From RI-231 sp041394905 (lineage in GTDB: Bacteria; Acidobacteriota; Terriglobia; Bryobacterales; UBA6623), in contig JAWKHJ010000002.1 of assembly GCA_041394905.1 (NCBI GenBank), positions 496,001-560,000 on the forward strand: 64,000 nt of DNA. Reading direction: 5' to 3'. This document shows positions 39,175 through 48,292 of the stretch, piece by piece. Position 1 is the stretch's first letter; each line of letters starts with the position of its first letter. The translations under genes and the position numbers were made by a program. The notes under the pieces are model-generated. The model did not search any database. It saw nothing but the letters and a program-made list of their open reading frames with translations, and was not told the DNA's origin.

Positions 39175-40533
39175 TCACACCATCGGGAACAAAATGCTCC
39201 CAATCCAAGCCACGACCGCCCCGGACGTCCCCAACACCGCTGACGACCCCGTCACCGTCTTCAGTCCCTCGACCTCTGACAGCCCGGTCATCGTCGTGAA
39301 GACCCAGAAGCCCGAGTTGTTCATCCAGTTGCCCACCAGCGAGCCGCCGCCCACGGCCATCAGCACGTAGACGGGGTGGTAGGCGGGCGGCGACTGCACC
39401 ATGATCGGCGCCAGAATCGAGGCAACCGTAATCATCGCCACCGTCGCCGAGCCTTGGGCCACGCGCAACAGCACGGAGACGCCAAAACCTAGCCAGATGT
39501 AGCTCATCGACCCGGACTTGGCGAGCTCCGCAAACACGTCTCCCACTCCGGCCTCGACCAGCATTCCGCCGAAGGCGCCGCCGCCCGCCGTGATCAGGAT
39601 GATCATGCCCGCGCTTCCGATCGCTTCCTGCGCCGGCTTGGCGAGCTCGGCCAGCGACATGCCCTTTTGCCGCGCCAGCACCCACAACCCAGCCGCCGCC
39701 GCCACCATCAAAGCGAAGCTCGGGTTCCCGAAGAAGGACGCGTACCGCGCGATCTCGCTGCCCGGCGCCAGCGTGCCCGCCACTGTGTTGGACGTGATCA
39801 TGATGATCGGCAACACCACCGGCAGCAGCGATGCGAACATTCCCGGCAGCTCGCTCTCCGGCTTGTGCGCGATCTCTTCGAGCTCGGCCAGCGACAGCCC
39901 CGGCGCTTCGCGCACCGGGATGTCGAGCTTCTTGTCGATCCAAATGCAGTAGAGCCAGGTCAGCAAGGACGCCGGCGCCGCCACCAAAAGGCCAACCACG
40001 ATCACCAGCCCCAGATCGATGTTCATCGTCTCGGCCATCGCCAGCGGACCCGGCGTCGGCGGCACGAAGACGTGCGTTGCCGAGCCGCCCGCCCCAATCG
40101 CGAGTGCATTCAGGATGTAGTGCCGGCCTCCGGCGCGAATCGTCATCGAGCGGGCCAGCGGCACCAACAGATAGAACACCGTGTCGTAGAACACCGGCAC
40201 CGAGAGCACATAGCCGCTCGCCACGAGCGAAAGGGAAGAGCGCTTTTCGCCGAACCATGCGATGAAGCGCCTCGTGATCTTGTCCGCCGCGCCGGACTCC
40301 ATCATGCACTGGCCGATCACCGCCGCCATCGCGATCGGGATGCCGATGCTGCCGACCACTCGTCCGAATCGGCCTGCCACCTCGCCCATCACAGCCTCGA
40401 TCGGAACTGTTGGGGCGAGCACGCCGATCAAGATCGCCGCGGCGATCAAAGCCACGAACGCGTTGATTTTGAGCCGGACGATCAGGACGAAGACGGCAAC
40501 GATGGAAAGCAGCAGAATGGCCAACGGATGCAT
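39175..40533 (-). CDS. GntP-family gluconate:H+ symporter
   Basis: About 452 residues from ATG 40533 (MHPLAILLLSIVAVFVLIV); ATG 40551 gives six more. A dozen hydrophobic segments. Family motifs are ALIAAAILIGVLAP, PVFYDTVFYLLVPLARSM, and GGSATHVFVPPTPGPLAMAE with the GntP PPxPGP stretch. Imports gluconate or related sugar acids. It fits the nearby catabolic genes that appear to release sugar acids. Divergent from the secreted unknown at 40687. Confidence 0.88.
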   Translation of the reverse strand: MHPLAILLLSIVAVFVLIVRLKINAFVALIAAAILIGVLAPTVPIEAVMGEVAGRFGRVVGSIGIPIAMAAVIGQCMMESGAADKITRRFIAWFGEKRSSLSLVASGYVLSVPVFYDTVFYLLVPLARSMTIRAGGRHYILNALAIGAGGSATHVFVPPTPGPLAMAETMNIDLGLVIVVGLLVAAPASLLTWLYCIWIDKKLDIPVREAPGLSLAELEEIAHKPESELPGMFASLLPVVLPIIMITSNTVAGTLAPGSEIARYASFFGNPSFALMVAAAAGLWVLARQKGMSLAELAKPAQEAIGSAGMIILITAGGGAFGGMLVEAGVGDVFAELAKSGSMSYIWLGFGVSVLLRVAQGSATVAMITVASILAPIMVQSPPAYHPVYVLMAVGGGSLVGNWMNNSGFWVFTTMTGLSEVEGLKTVTGSSAVLGTSGAVVAWIGSILFPMV

Positions 40534-40686
40534 GAGCGTGCCCGACAGCATACCAGCGCCGGAGCCGCCCGCGCGCGGGGCCGCCTATTCTGCGCGCTCA
40601 TCTGTTCGAAACCACCCGCCGATCGCTACATTGAGACCGTTGGGGAACCTTTTCGCCCCTTCCATCGTCCTTGTTTTCATCCCCGG

Positions 40687-41427
40687 ATGCGGCTCCTCTT
40701 GCTCATCTCCCTGTTGACGGCCGGCCTGTTGTCCGCCGAACCCGCCCCCCTGCCGGCCGGGCTCTCCGAGTCCGAGCAGCGTATTGTCGTCGCCTACCGC
40801 GACTGGCTGGACGAAGTCGCTCATGCGGAAGCGAAGTTTCAAGGCACGCTCGAAGTCACCGACGGGCCCTTCCGCGACCTCGGCAAGGTGGACTTCATCC
40901 TGCAGCAGACCGGGGAGTGGCCGCGCCGTTATCTGCACGACCGCGACCACGATTTGATCTTCAGCGCCGTGCGCGGGCAGTCCGACGCCGAGCTCGAAGC
41001 GAATCTGCCGGCGATCATCCACTACATTCGCTTGGCGGTCGCGTCGCGCACTTACCACTGGAAAGCGCGCCATCAGCTCCCGCTCGTCGGCAAGCGCCGC
41101 GGGCTCGAGCGCGTGGTCGCGATCGCCAAACAGGTCTACGATTTCCGCACGGAGCAGATCGAGCGCATCAAGAGCGGCGCATTGCCGCCATCGCAGGTCT
41201 TGACCCGGGCGAATCTCGGCGACCTCGGCGATCCCAAATTGCTTGCTGATCTTCGTGGCTCGTTCTTCGACGGCCAGGACCAGTTCACCAATCAACGCAA
41301 TGCGGTGGTCTTGGGCGTGTTCGCCGTCGAAGTCGGCATCAGCTTCCTGATCGCCGTCGTGTTCCTGCGTCGCCGCCGTCCAGTCACCGTCATCGGCGCC
41401 AGCCGCCCCCTGCCTGCGGAAGCCTGA
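40687..41427 (+). CDS. Secreted or membrane-anchored protein of unknown function
   Basis: 246 residues from ATG 40687. Signal peptide (MRLLLLISLLTAGLLSA), a helical charged body (SEQRIVVAYRDWLDEVAHAEAKFQG, RRYLHDRDHDLIF, VVAIAKQVYDFRTEQIERI), then a C-terminal transmembrane helix (VVLGVFAVEVGISFLIAVVFL) followed by RRRR. This makes it a type I membrane protein with most of the chain outside. No recognised domain. The upstream in-frame open stretch overlaps the GntP gene on the other strand and is not coding. Confidence 0.6.
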   Translation: MRLLLLISLLTAGLLSAEPAPLPAGLSESEQRIVVAYRDWLDEVAHAEAKFQGTLEVTDGPFRDLGKVDFILQQTGEWPRRYLHDRDHDLIFSAVRGQSDAELEANLPAIIHYIRLAVASRTYHWKARHQLPLVGKRRGLERVVAIAKQVYDFRTEQIERIKSGALPPSQVLTRANLGDLGDPKLLADLRGSFFDGQDQFTNQRNAVVLGVFAVEVGISFLIAVVFLRRRRPVTVIGASRPLPAEA

Positions 41428-41492
41428 CCCCAGCCGCCATCACGGCATTTTCCGGTTTCTTTCTGTTTCAATCCAAAGGGTTTAGCGCTCAC

Positions 41493-41525
41493 GTTACCGG
41501 TCAAGTCATTGGCGGTGGCGGTAAC
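41493..41525. repeat. 7-bp perfect inverted repeat in a convergent gap
   Basis: GTTACCG (41493-41499) and CGGTAAC (41519-41525) are separated by 19 bp. The 157-bp gap between convergent genes otherwise shows no gene and no T-tract terminator. Confidence 0.4.
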
Positions 41526-41566
41526 ATGAGGGCAGAGGCCACCCCGAATCTAAGGTTTTGCGGCCG

Positions 41567-41596
41567 AATGTCCGCAAATGTCGCTTAATGTCCGTT
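41567..41596. repeat. Three 10-bp AATGTCCG-type tandem repeats
   Basis: AATGTCCGCA, AATGTCGCTT and AATGTCCGTT follow one another with exact 10-bp spacing at 41567, 41577 and 41587. The last unit overlaps the stop codon of the minus-strand gene. No function is known; helically phased repeats can bind protein arrays. Confidence 0.4.
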
Positions 41597-43798
41597 CCAG
41601 GCCGCTGCAGCTTCCGCCGCACTGCTGGTCCACTGCGAATCCGGGAAGCGCCTGTTGAGAGCCTCGAGAATGCGCTGGTGCAGCTCGGGCGCGAAAACGC
41701 TCACCACGGCCCGGTAGAGGGTTGGTGGCACGCTCGTGGGCGTCCGGACGTTCCGCCTCAGCTAGCACCTGTTCGACGATCCAGGAATAGCCCTCGCCAG
41801 CCTCTCCGATCCGTCGCCACTCGTCCTTGACCACTAGCGACTCGTTTTCGGGTAGGTAGTCGGCCAGCCCCAACGTTGGCCATGACGCCGGCCACCAGTT
41901 CAGCCCGTGTGGGTCGATCTCGTCGAGCCCAGCCAACCGCAAAGGCCCGGAGCGGAGCAGGATGCTCGCCCCCGGCGTTTCGAGCAAGGCGCTCGCGGCG
42001 AAGTACCGCATCCGTGACGGCTCGGTCACCGCGATCAGCGCGTCCATTTCGCCCTTCAAGCGCAGGGACAGCTTCGCCGACCTGCGGCGTCAAGCGCCGC
42101 GCCAAGTCCCAGCGGTCGAGCAGCACTGCGCGGGCCCAGGCCGCGAGCAGCAGCTCGGTGCGCAGCCGCTCCGGCTGGCCTTGCACGTCGAGCATGGGCG
42201 GCAAGGGCGTCCACCGTCACCGATTCGTTCAACAGCTCGACCGTCTCGAGGCCCCACTGGATCGCCGTGCGTTCCTTCTCGAGGGCTGCGATCTGCTCTT
42301 CGCTGCGCTCCCAGGCATGCAATGCCCGCCCGTCGAAGCCGAACGCATAGGTCACCAGCGCCGGGGGACGGGCGCCATAAAAGAGAAGGTCGTCGGCGCT
42401 GTCCGCCAAGGTCGCGCGCATGCCCAGCGCGCGGTTGCGCGCCGAGGGCAGTCCACGCAATTGCTCGACGAGCGCATCGATGGCTCCGCGCGCCACGTCT
42501 CGCGCGCCGCTCTCTGCCGCTAGCCGTGCACGATGGAGCTCGAGCGTCGGCGACCCGGGACTGCCTTGCACCAGCGCCGCGGCCTCGAGCAGTTCCACCG
42601 CGGCCGGATCTTCCGCCGTCACTTTCGACAGCGCTGCTACCAGCCATGCCACGGAGCGCTCCTCGCGCCAGCGCTCGACCGCATGCTCGGCGTCGGCGGC
42701 TTCTTCGCCTTGGAAGGTAAAGATCCAATCGACCAATTCATCGGCGGCGCGCGCTTCGGCGAGCGCGGAGGGGTCGGCGGCGAGGTTGTCGAGCAGTTGC
42801 GTGAACAGGCGCAGCTCGGCGGCGCGAGCCTCGGCCCTCAGCGGCGAAAGCAAGCGCCCGCTCAGCAGCGTTGCGGCCTCGGCGGGCTTCGTGCGCATCA
42901 GGATGCGAGCCAACATCCAGCGGGCCGCATCCCGCACCTCCGGGGCGCGTCTCCACCGGCGGCACGGCGAAGCTCGCCTTCCGCTTGCCTGAGCTTCGCC
43001 AAATATTGCGGCGAGTCGGGTGGACTCGTGCGAGCCTCCCACAGGTGCAGCGGCCAGCTTGGTACTGACCCCAGCCCGACCACGGGGACTTGCGTCCGCG
43101 GCAATGCGCTGGAACGCCGCTGCCGCCTCGCGGTAGCGCGAAGAGTAGAACAACGCCGCCGCCCTCTGGTAGGCGCGGTCGGCTCGGATGAGCGGGTCCA
43201 CCCCCGGGCCGACCTCCGGCGGAATGAAGCCGGAGCCCGCGCCGAAGCAGTTCTCGAAGACGTAGTCCTGCCCGCGCACCCATTCGGCGACCTCCGCACT
43301 GTCTGAGCCAAAAGCGGCAATGCGGGCCTTCAGAGTCCGCGCTGCCGTAAGAAACGCGTCATCGGAGCACTTCGAGTAGTAGACGTAGTCGACGGCCAGA
43401 TACTGCGCCGCCGCCTGGCCATTTGGGCGCTCGGCGCCTGCCAGGGCAGGCCGACTGAGGCACGCACCGTGTCATAGGTCTCACCTTCAGGCGGCTCGGT
43501 CTCCAATCCCAGGCGCTCTCGCCAATAGCGGTCCACGCCGTCGATCTCTTCCGGCCGACATCGGGGCTCCGTCCATCCAGCGGTAGGCGACGTAGAGATA
43601 CGAGCGCGCGTACGTCGGGGCCAGCAGCCCCAGCCGGCCCGCAGCGTAATCGCGCAATGGCAGGTCCGGATGCTGCTCGAACGTGAACACCGCCACCGGC
43701 GCGAGCCGTTCGATTCCGGCCGGAAGCGCCAACGCGAAACAGCCGAGGGCGACTAGCGCAACTGCTCGATGAAGGCGCGGTAATCTGGCTCGGTCCAT
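41585..43798 (-). CDS. Secreted helical-repeat (TPR-like) protein, multiply frame-broken
   Basis: Starts MDRARLPRLHRAVALVALGC with a signal peptide and ends AAAAWNGH at TAA 41585-41587. Segments in successive frames read as one protein: RYWRERLGLETEPPEGETYD, then DYVFENCFGAGSGFIPPEVG, a long alanine-rich helical region with TPR-like pairs (RADRAYQRAAALFYSSRYRE, AARWMLARILMRTKPAEAA), then ALVTYAFGFDGRALHAWE and DPHGLNWWPASWPTLGLADY. At least five frame changes are needed. The start lies inside the upstream DUF3142 gene (46-bp overlap), so the two are coupled. No enzymatic motif is recognised. Confidence 0.55.
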
Positions 43799-44446
43799 GC
43801 TCGGGGGGAGAACACGTAGAGGCGAGGAGCCCTGGCCGCCATCGTAGCGGCTCATCGATCGAGATGCCAACGCTCGAGCGGCAGCGCGGTTCGGGAAAGC
43901 GCCCTTCGCGCTCGAGCCGTCTGAGTAGGCGCTCCGTCCGGGCCCATGCGAAAGAGCATCGGCGTCATCTCGTCGACGGGCAGCGCCCCCAACCAGGAAT
44001 CCTCTTCGAAGCACCACGAGGCAAGCGCCGTGATCGAAAGACGGGCGAAATCCGGTCGCAGCTCCTCGAGCAGCGCGCGGTAGAAGGCCTGGCGGAGAGC
44101 GGGGCGTCGAAGTCGATCTGCAGGCCGGCGTACTGCGGCAGTTGCGCGATCTCGCGGATCCAGCCCGCTGTACGCACCCGCTGGCGCTCGTCGAGCGCCG
44201 GCGCTTCGCCCATCTCGATGCGTACGACCGCCGTGACGGGCGTTCCCGGCCGCACTTGCAAAGGGGCGCGGCGGGGCCGCGCGTACGCTCGATCGTGGTT
44301 CAGAAGGATCGTGGCGGCCAGGACGGCTACGGATGCGCTGTCAGCCTTCAGAAAGCGCAGGTCTTCCGGGCGCTCCCAAGCCCACAGTACGATTGCTTCC
44401 GGCTCTTTGTCGCGCGCCGAGCAAGCGGCGAGCGCTGCAGAATCAT
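43753..44446 (-). CDS. DUF3142-like lipoprotein (frame-broken)
   Basis: The reading starts near LAACSARDKEPEAIVLWAWE, where LAAC looks like a lipobox. It passes NHDRAYARPRRAPLQVRPG, VVRIEMGEAPALDERQ and LPQYAGLQIDFDA, then changes frame to FYRALLEELRPDFARLSITA, ASWCFEEDSWLGALPVDEMT and LYVFSPRAWTEPDYRAFIEQ, ending at TAG 43753-43755. The IDFDA and ASWCFEEDSWL segments are as I recall DUF3142. The start is unresolved because the signal region also seems to carry an indel; ATG 44446 is the best candidate. It is divergent from a sulfatase that begins only about 5 bp away. Confidence 0.5.
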
Positions 44447-44450
44447 CGCG

Positions 44451-45854
44451 ATGCTTGCCCGTCTCACGCTCGTCCTGCTCGCTTTCGCCGCGTTCGTCCA
44501 AGCCGCCGACAGCCGAACATCGTCTTCATCATGGTCGACGATCTCGGCCCGGAGTGGATCTCCTCCTACGGCCGAAGGCATCGAGACGCCGAACATCGAC
44601 AAGCTCGCCCAACGCGGCATGAAGTTCGAGAACGCCTACTCGATGCCGCAATGCACGCCCACGCGCGCCACCCTACTGACCGGCCAATACCCTTTCCGCC
44701 ACGGCTGGACCAACCACTGGGATGTGCCGCGCTGGGGCGCCGGCTGCCATTTCGATCCCAAGCACAATGTCACCTTCGCGCGGCAGATTCGCGAGGCCGG
44801 CTACTCGACGGGGATCGCCGGCAAGTGGCAGATCAACGACTTCCGCATTCAGCCCGACATCCTGCGCGCGCACGGCTTCGACGAGTGGTCGATGTGGACG
44901 GGCTTCGAGGGCGACAATCCGCCCTCGGCCGAGCGCTACTGGGACGCCTACGTCTACGAGAGCGCTGACCGCAAGAGCCGTACCCGCAAGGGCGAGTTCG
45001 GGCCCGACATCTACAACCAGTTCGTGCTCGACTTCTTCTCTCGCCACCGCAACGCGCCGATGCTTGTCTACTACCCGATGGCGCTCACCCATGGGCCGCT
45101 CACGACGACTCCGCACGAGCCCTTCGCGGACTCGAAGTATGAGATGCACCACGCGATGGTTCGCTACACCGACTACCTCGTGGGCCGCGTGATGCAGAAG
45201 CTTGACGAGCTAGGGCTGACCGAGAGCACCTACCTGTTCTTCTCGACCGACAACGGGACCTCTGGCGGCATCAATGGTCGCTTGGAAGGACGCGAAATCA
45301 AGGGCGGCAAGGCCAAGCTCACCGAGAACGGCCCATGGCAGCCGTTCATCGTCGCCGGTCCTGGAATCGAGCCGGGCTCGACGACCGACGCCCTCACCGA
45401 CTTCTCCGATCTAATGCCGACCTTCGTCGAGCTTGCCGGCGCGGAGCTGCCCAAGGGGGTGACAATCGACGGCAAGTCGCTCGTGAAGGTCTTGCACGGC
45501 GAGGACAAGGAAGGCCCACGCGAGTGGATGCTCTCCATGGGCTACGGCCCCGCGCGGCTAGATGAGAAAGGCGTTCGGCCTGTACAGGACTTCACCGACC
45601 GCGTCATCCGCGACAAGCGCTACAAGATCCACGTGCTCGATGGGAAGGTCGCCAAGCTCTACGACTTGAAGAAAGATCCCGGCGAGGAGCATAACCTCAT
45701 CGCGAGCAAGGACCCGGCCGACGTGGCGGCGCTGAAGAAGTTGAGCGCGGTTGTCGCGACGTTTCCCAATCAGGACGCGCGCCCGCGCTACGATCCGCTG
45801 CCGCCGCAGCCTTGGGACATCAGCCGCGAAGCGAACGCGAAAATGCTCAAGTAG
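44451..45854 (+). CDS. Secreted type I sulfatase (two compensating frame breaks near 44508 and 44570)
   Basis: Signal peptide MLARLTLVLLAFAAFVQA from ATG 44451. Between about 44508 and 44570 the frame shifts and then returns: PNIVFIMVDDLGPEWISSYG is in the second frame and EGIETPNIDKLAQRGMKF is back in the first. Restoring one C and a GC pair gives the family consensus. The formylglycine site is CTPTRATLLTG (CxPxR). Other metal or active-site parts are STDNGTSGG and GIAGKWQIND. It acts on sulfate esters, probably of sulfated glycans, in the periplasm or outside. Needs a formylglycine-generating enzyme encoded elsewhere. Confidence 0.85.
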   Translation: MLARLTLVLLAFAAFVQAADSRTSSSSWSTISARSGSPPTAEGIETPNIDKLAQRGMKFENAYSMPQCTPTRATLLTGQYPFRHGWTNHWDVPRWGAGCHFDPKHNVTFARQIREAGYSTGIAGKWQINDFRIQPDILRAHGFDEWSMWTGFEGDNPPSAERYWDAYVYESADRKSRTRKGEFGPDIYNQFVLDFFSRHRNAPMLVYYPMALTHGPLTTTPHEPFADSKYEMHHAMVRYTDYLVGRVMQKLDELGLTESTYLFFSTDNGTSGGINGRLEGREIKGGKAKLTENGPWQPFIVAGPGIEPGSTTDALTDFSDLMPTFVELAGAELPKGVTIDGKSLVKVLHGEDKEGPREWMLSMGYGPARLDEKGVRPVQDFTDRVIRDKRYKIHVLDGKVAKLYDLKKDPGEEHNLIASKDPADVAALKKLSAVVATFPNQDARPRYDPLPPQPWDISREANAKMLK

Positions 45855-46553
45855 CTAGAAGACGCCGTAGAGCGCTCGGCCGCACCAGAAAAACAGCGGC
45901 GTGAACAGGTCGCCAAAGAAACGCCAAGCCAAAATCAATCCCACGATCGAGAAGCCCGGCTGGCGCAGGAAGTCCAATACCTTCAGCGCCGTCTCGTCCG
46001 GCAGCAGCAGGCCGATCGCCGTCGCGCCATCCAGCGGCGGTAGCGGGATTAGGTTGAACGCCATCAGCAGCAGGTTCTCCGAGAACAGGATGCTCAAGAA
46101 CAGGGCGATGGCTTCGCTTGCGGGGCTTGCTCCCGGCGCGACGATCTGTGTGAAGCGCAGGCTCTCGGGCCGTTCGAGCCAACCTGTGCCGATCCCAAGG
46201 TGGATCAGGACCGCAGCCAAGACAACCAGCAACAGATTGGCCGTCGGCCCCGCCAACGCCATCCAGGCCGCGCGCTTGGGGTAGCGCTGCTGCCAGAGCG
46301 GGTTGTAAGGGGCGCTGGCCCAGCCGATCATCCAGCCGCCGATCAGCAACGACAGGATGGGCACGACGACCGTCCCGAACATCTCGCGCTGGATGTGCGG
46401 CAGCGGGTTGAGCGAGACTTGCCCGCCGAGCGCGGCGGTCGGGTCGCCAAGCTTCTCCGCCGCCCAGGCGTGGGCGGCCTCATGACAAGTCAACGAGAGC
46501 AGGAAGGCCACATACCAGAGCGGCGCGAGAGCGAGCAGGGAGGAGTCGACCAT
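45855..46553 (-). CDS. Site-2 protease family (M50) membrane metalloprotease
   Basis: About 232 residues from ATG 46553 (MVDSSLLALAPLWYVAFLLS). The zinc motif HEAAHAWAAEKLGD lies in the first transmembrane segment (HExxH), and the second conserved site is NLIPLPPLDGATAIG (NxxPxxxLDG). Six hydrophobic segments. This compact family has no PDZ or CBS domain. Substrates of such S2P-like rhomboid-sized members are mostly unknown. The downstream sulfatase gene is convergent, with stop codons adjacent. Confidence 0.85.
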   Translation of the reverse strand: MVDSSLLALAPLWYVAFLLSLTCHEAAHAWAAEKLGDPTAALGGQVSLNPLPHIQREMFGTVVVPILSLLIGGWMIGWASAPYNPLWQQRYPKRAAWMALAGPTANLLLVVLAAVLIHLGIGTGWLERPESLRFTQIVAPGASPASEAIALFLSILFSENLLLMAFNLIPLPPLDGATAIGLLLPDETALKVLDFLRQPGFSIVGLILAWRFFGDLFTPLFFWCGRALYGVF

Positions 46554-46655
46554 ACGGGGCGGGAAGCTCAAGTCTACCAAGAGGCGTGGATGCCTAAGGC
46601 GCACCGAGCGGACAACTAGGTTGGCCAAGTCCGGCCGAATCCAGCAAAGAGCGCC

Positions 46656-46683
46656 TTGACAACGATGAAGAATGAATTAAGAT
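46656..46683 (+). promoter_or_regulatory. Strong sigma-70-type promoter for the small metalloprotease gene
   Basis: TTGACA (46656-46661), 16-bp spacer, TAAGAT (46678-46683). This is the best consensus promoter I found in the window. Only 14 bp separate the -10 from ATG 46698, so the leader is about 8 nt and carries no good ribosome site. Confidence 0.6.
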
Positions 46684-46697
46684 CACGTTAAGAAACG

Positions 46698-47216
46698 ATG
46701 ACAAAACGGTTGCAGGCCATTCTGCTGTTCTTCCTCGCCACCGCCGCCGCGGCGCAGGCGAAAGGGCTCTCGGTCTGCATCGAAGATCGCGCCGGCGTTG
46801 GGGTCCCCGCAAGGGCGGGCCTGCTGCGCGAGCTGCACGCGCTGCTGCCGAAGCTGGAAGTCCATGTCGCGGAGCAATCGTGCAACGCCCTAGGCGACGC
46901 CGATGTCCTGTTGTCCCTGCGCACGGAGCGCTCCGGCATTCCAGAAGATGCCCTGGGGCTCGCCTATCGCGGGAACGGCGAAATCCTGCCACGGCTCGAG
47001 GTCTTCGTCGAGCCGGTGCTACGCCTGACGCGCGCCGGCGACTGGGAGACTGTTGGCCGGGCTCTGGCGCGTGTGGCGGCGCATGAGCTGATGCACTACG
47101 GCCGGCAGAGCGATCAGCACTCGACCCATGGGCTGATGCAGGCTAGGCTTTCCGCTTCGGAGCTGATCAACGAAGATCTACGTCCGCGGCTCGCGGCGTC
47201 GCTCGGCCACGACTAG
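46698..47216 (+). CDS. Small secreted putative zinc metalloprotease
   Basis: 172 residues. Signal peptide MTKRLQAILLFFLATAAAAQA. The mature part of about 150 residues contains AAHELMHYGRQSDQHSTHGLM: an HExxH motif, a further His seven residues on, and a Met in GLM that could form a metzincin-like Met-turn. The spacing is not the classical HExxHxxGxxH. A Glu-rich beginning (KGLSVCIEDRAG) and a single Cys pair (VCIED / EQSCNAL) are seen. Family not recognised; protease activity is inferred from the motif only. Confidence 0.55.
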   Translation: MTKRLQAILLFFLATAAAAQAKGLSVCIEDRAGVGVPARAGLLRELHALLPKLEVHVAEQSCNALGDADVLLSLRTERSGIPEDALGLAYRGNGEILPRLEVFVEPVLRLTRAGDWETVGRALARVAAHELMHYGRQSDQHSTHGLMQARLSASELINEDLRPRLAASLGHD

Positions 47217-47275
47217 AGCGCCTCTGGGTGCGGACGCGCCCTCTATCGGATGCGGCGCAGTAAACTGGTCTGTTC

Positions 47276-48241
47276 ATGACCAAGCCGCGCATTTCGATTC
47301 CCGACGACTACCCGCCCGTCATGGGGCCAAGCAACGCCTTCAAGATGCTCAAGTTTCGCGCCGACGTGGATTACCACGAATCGCTGCCGGACTCGGCGGA
47401 GACGTTGATCGAACGCATCGGGGACGCGCCGTACGTCATCAACATCCGCTCTTCGGTGCAGTTCACCGAAGACGTGTTGAAGCGGATGCCCAACGTGAAG
47501 CTGCTCTCTCTGTGGGGCACGGGCACCGACCACGTCGATCTCGACGCGGCGGCTAGGCTGGGAATCACGGTCACGAACACTCCGGGCGTCTCCGCGATCG
47601 CGATGGCGGAGCACACTCTGGCGCTGATGTTGGCGGTGGCGCGCGACATTCCGCGCATCGATCAGAAGACCAAACGCGGCGGGTGGCCCCGGGGCTTTGT
47701 CACGCAGCTCCACGGCAAGACGCTGGGTGTGATCGGGCTCGGTGCGATCGGGCAACAGGTGGCGCGGATTGCACGCGGCATCGGTATGAAGGTGATCGCC
47801 TGGACGCGCCACGCGAACATCCTGCTCGCGCAGGAGCTCGACATCGAGCTTGTCCAGCTCGATGATCTCTATCGCCGCGCGGACGTCGTCAGCCTGCATA
47901 TCCGCTCGACGCCCGAGACGCTCAACTTCGTGGGCGAGCGCGAGCTCAACCTGATGAAGCGGACGGCGTTTCTGATCAATACCGCGCGTGGCGCGGTCGT
48001 CGACGAATCGGCTCTGGTTCAAGCGCTCGAGTCGGAGCGCATCGCCGGCGCCGGCCTCGACGTCTTCTCGCAGGAGCCCTTGCCCGAAGGTCATCCAATC
48101 GCGGCTTTGTCGAATGTCGTGCTCACGCCGCACTCGGGCGGCGTAACCAAGGAGGCTCTGGAGGCTGGTCTGCAACTCGCGGTGAACAACGTGTTCGACT
48201 TCATCAGCGGAGATCCGCAGCACGTGGTCGCCGCGCCGTAA
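47276..48241 (+). CDS. D-isomer 2-hydroxyacid dehydrogenase (NAD-dependent)
   Basis: 321 residues. The nucleotide-binding GVIGLGAIGQQVARIARGIG lies near residue 145. The catalytic Arg is in NTARGAVVDESAL, the Glu in GAGLDVFSQEPLPEG and the His in VVLTPHSGGVTKEAL. The N-terminal substrate domain has LLSLWGTGTDHVDLDAA. Related enzymes act on glycerate, glyoxylate, phosphoglycerate or lactate. Its length lacks the ACT regulatory domain of SerA, so a general 2-hydroxyacid role is more likely. Confidence 0.88.
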   Translation: MTKPRISIPDDYPPVMGPSNAFKMLKFRADVDYHESLPDSAETLIERIGDAPYVINIRSSVQFTEDVLKRMPNVKLLSLWGTGTDHVDLDAAARLGITVTNTPGVSAIAMAEHTLALMLAVARDIPRIDQKTKRGGWPRGFVTQLHGKTLGVIGLGAIGQQVARIARGIGMKVIAWTRHANILLAQELDIELVQLDDLYRRADVVSLHIRSTPETLNFVGERELNLMKRTAFLINTARGAVVDESALVQALESERIAGAGLDVFSQEPLPEGHPIAALSNVVLTPHSGGVTKEALEAGLQLAVNNVFDFISGDPQHVVAAP

Positions 48242-48292
48242 AGCGAACCGCCCTTTCGCGACCCGACAGTCGCCATACTACGGACTGGCCGA

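Noticed and set aside
41428..41584. Possible CRISPR-like or attachment-site array
   Set aside because: Repeats are only 10 bp, too short for CRISPR; no integrase, tRNA or second att copy is present.
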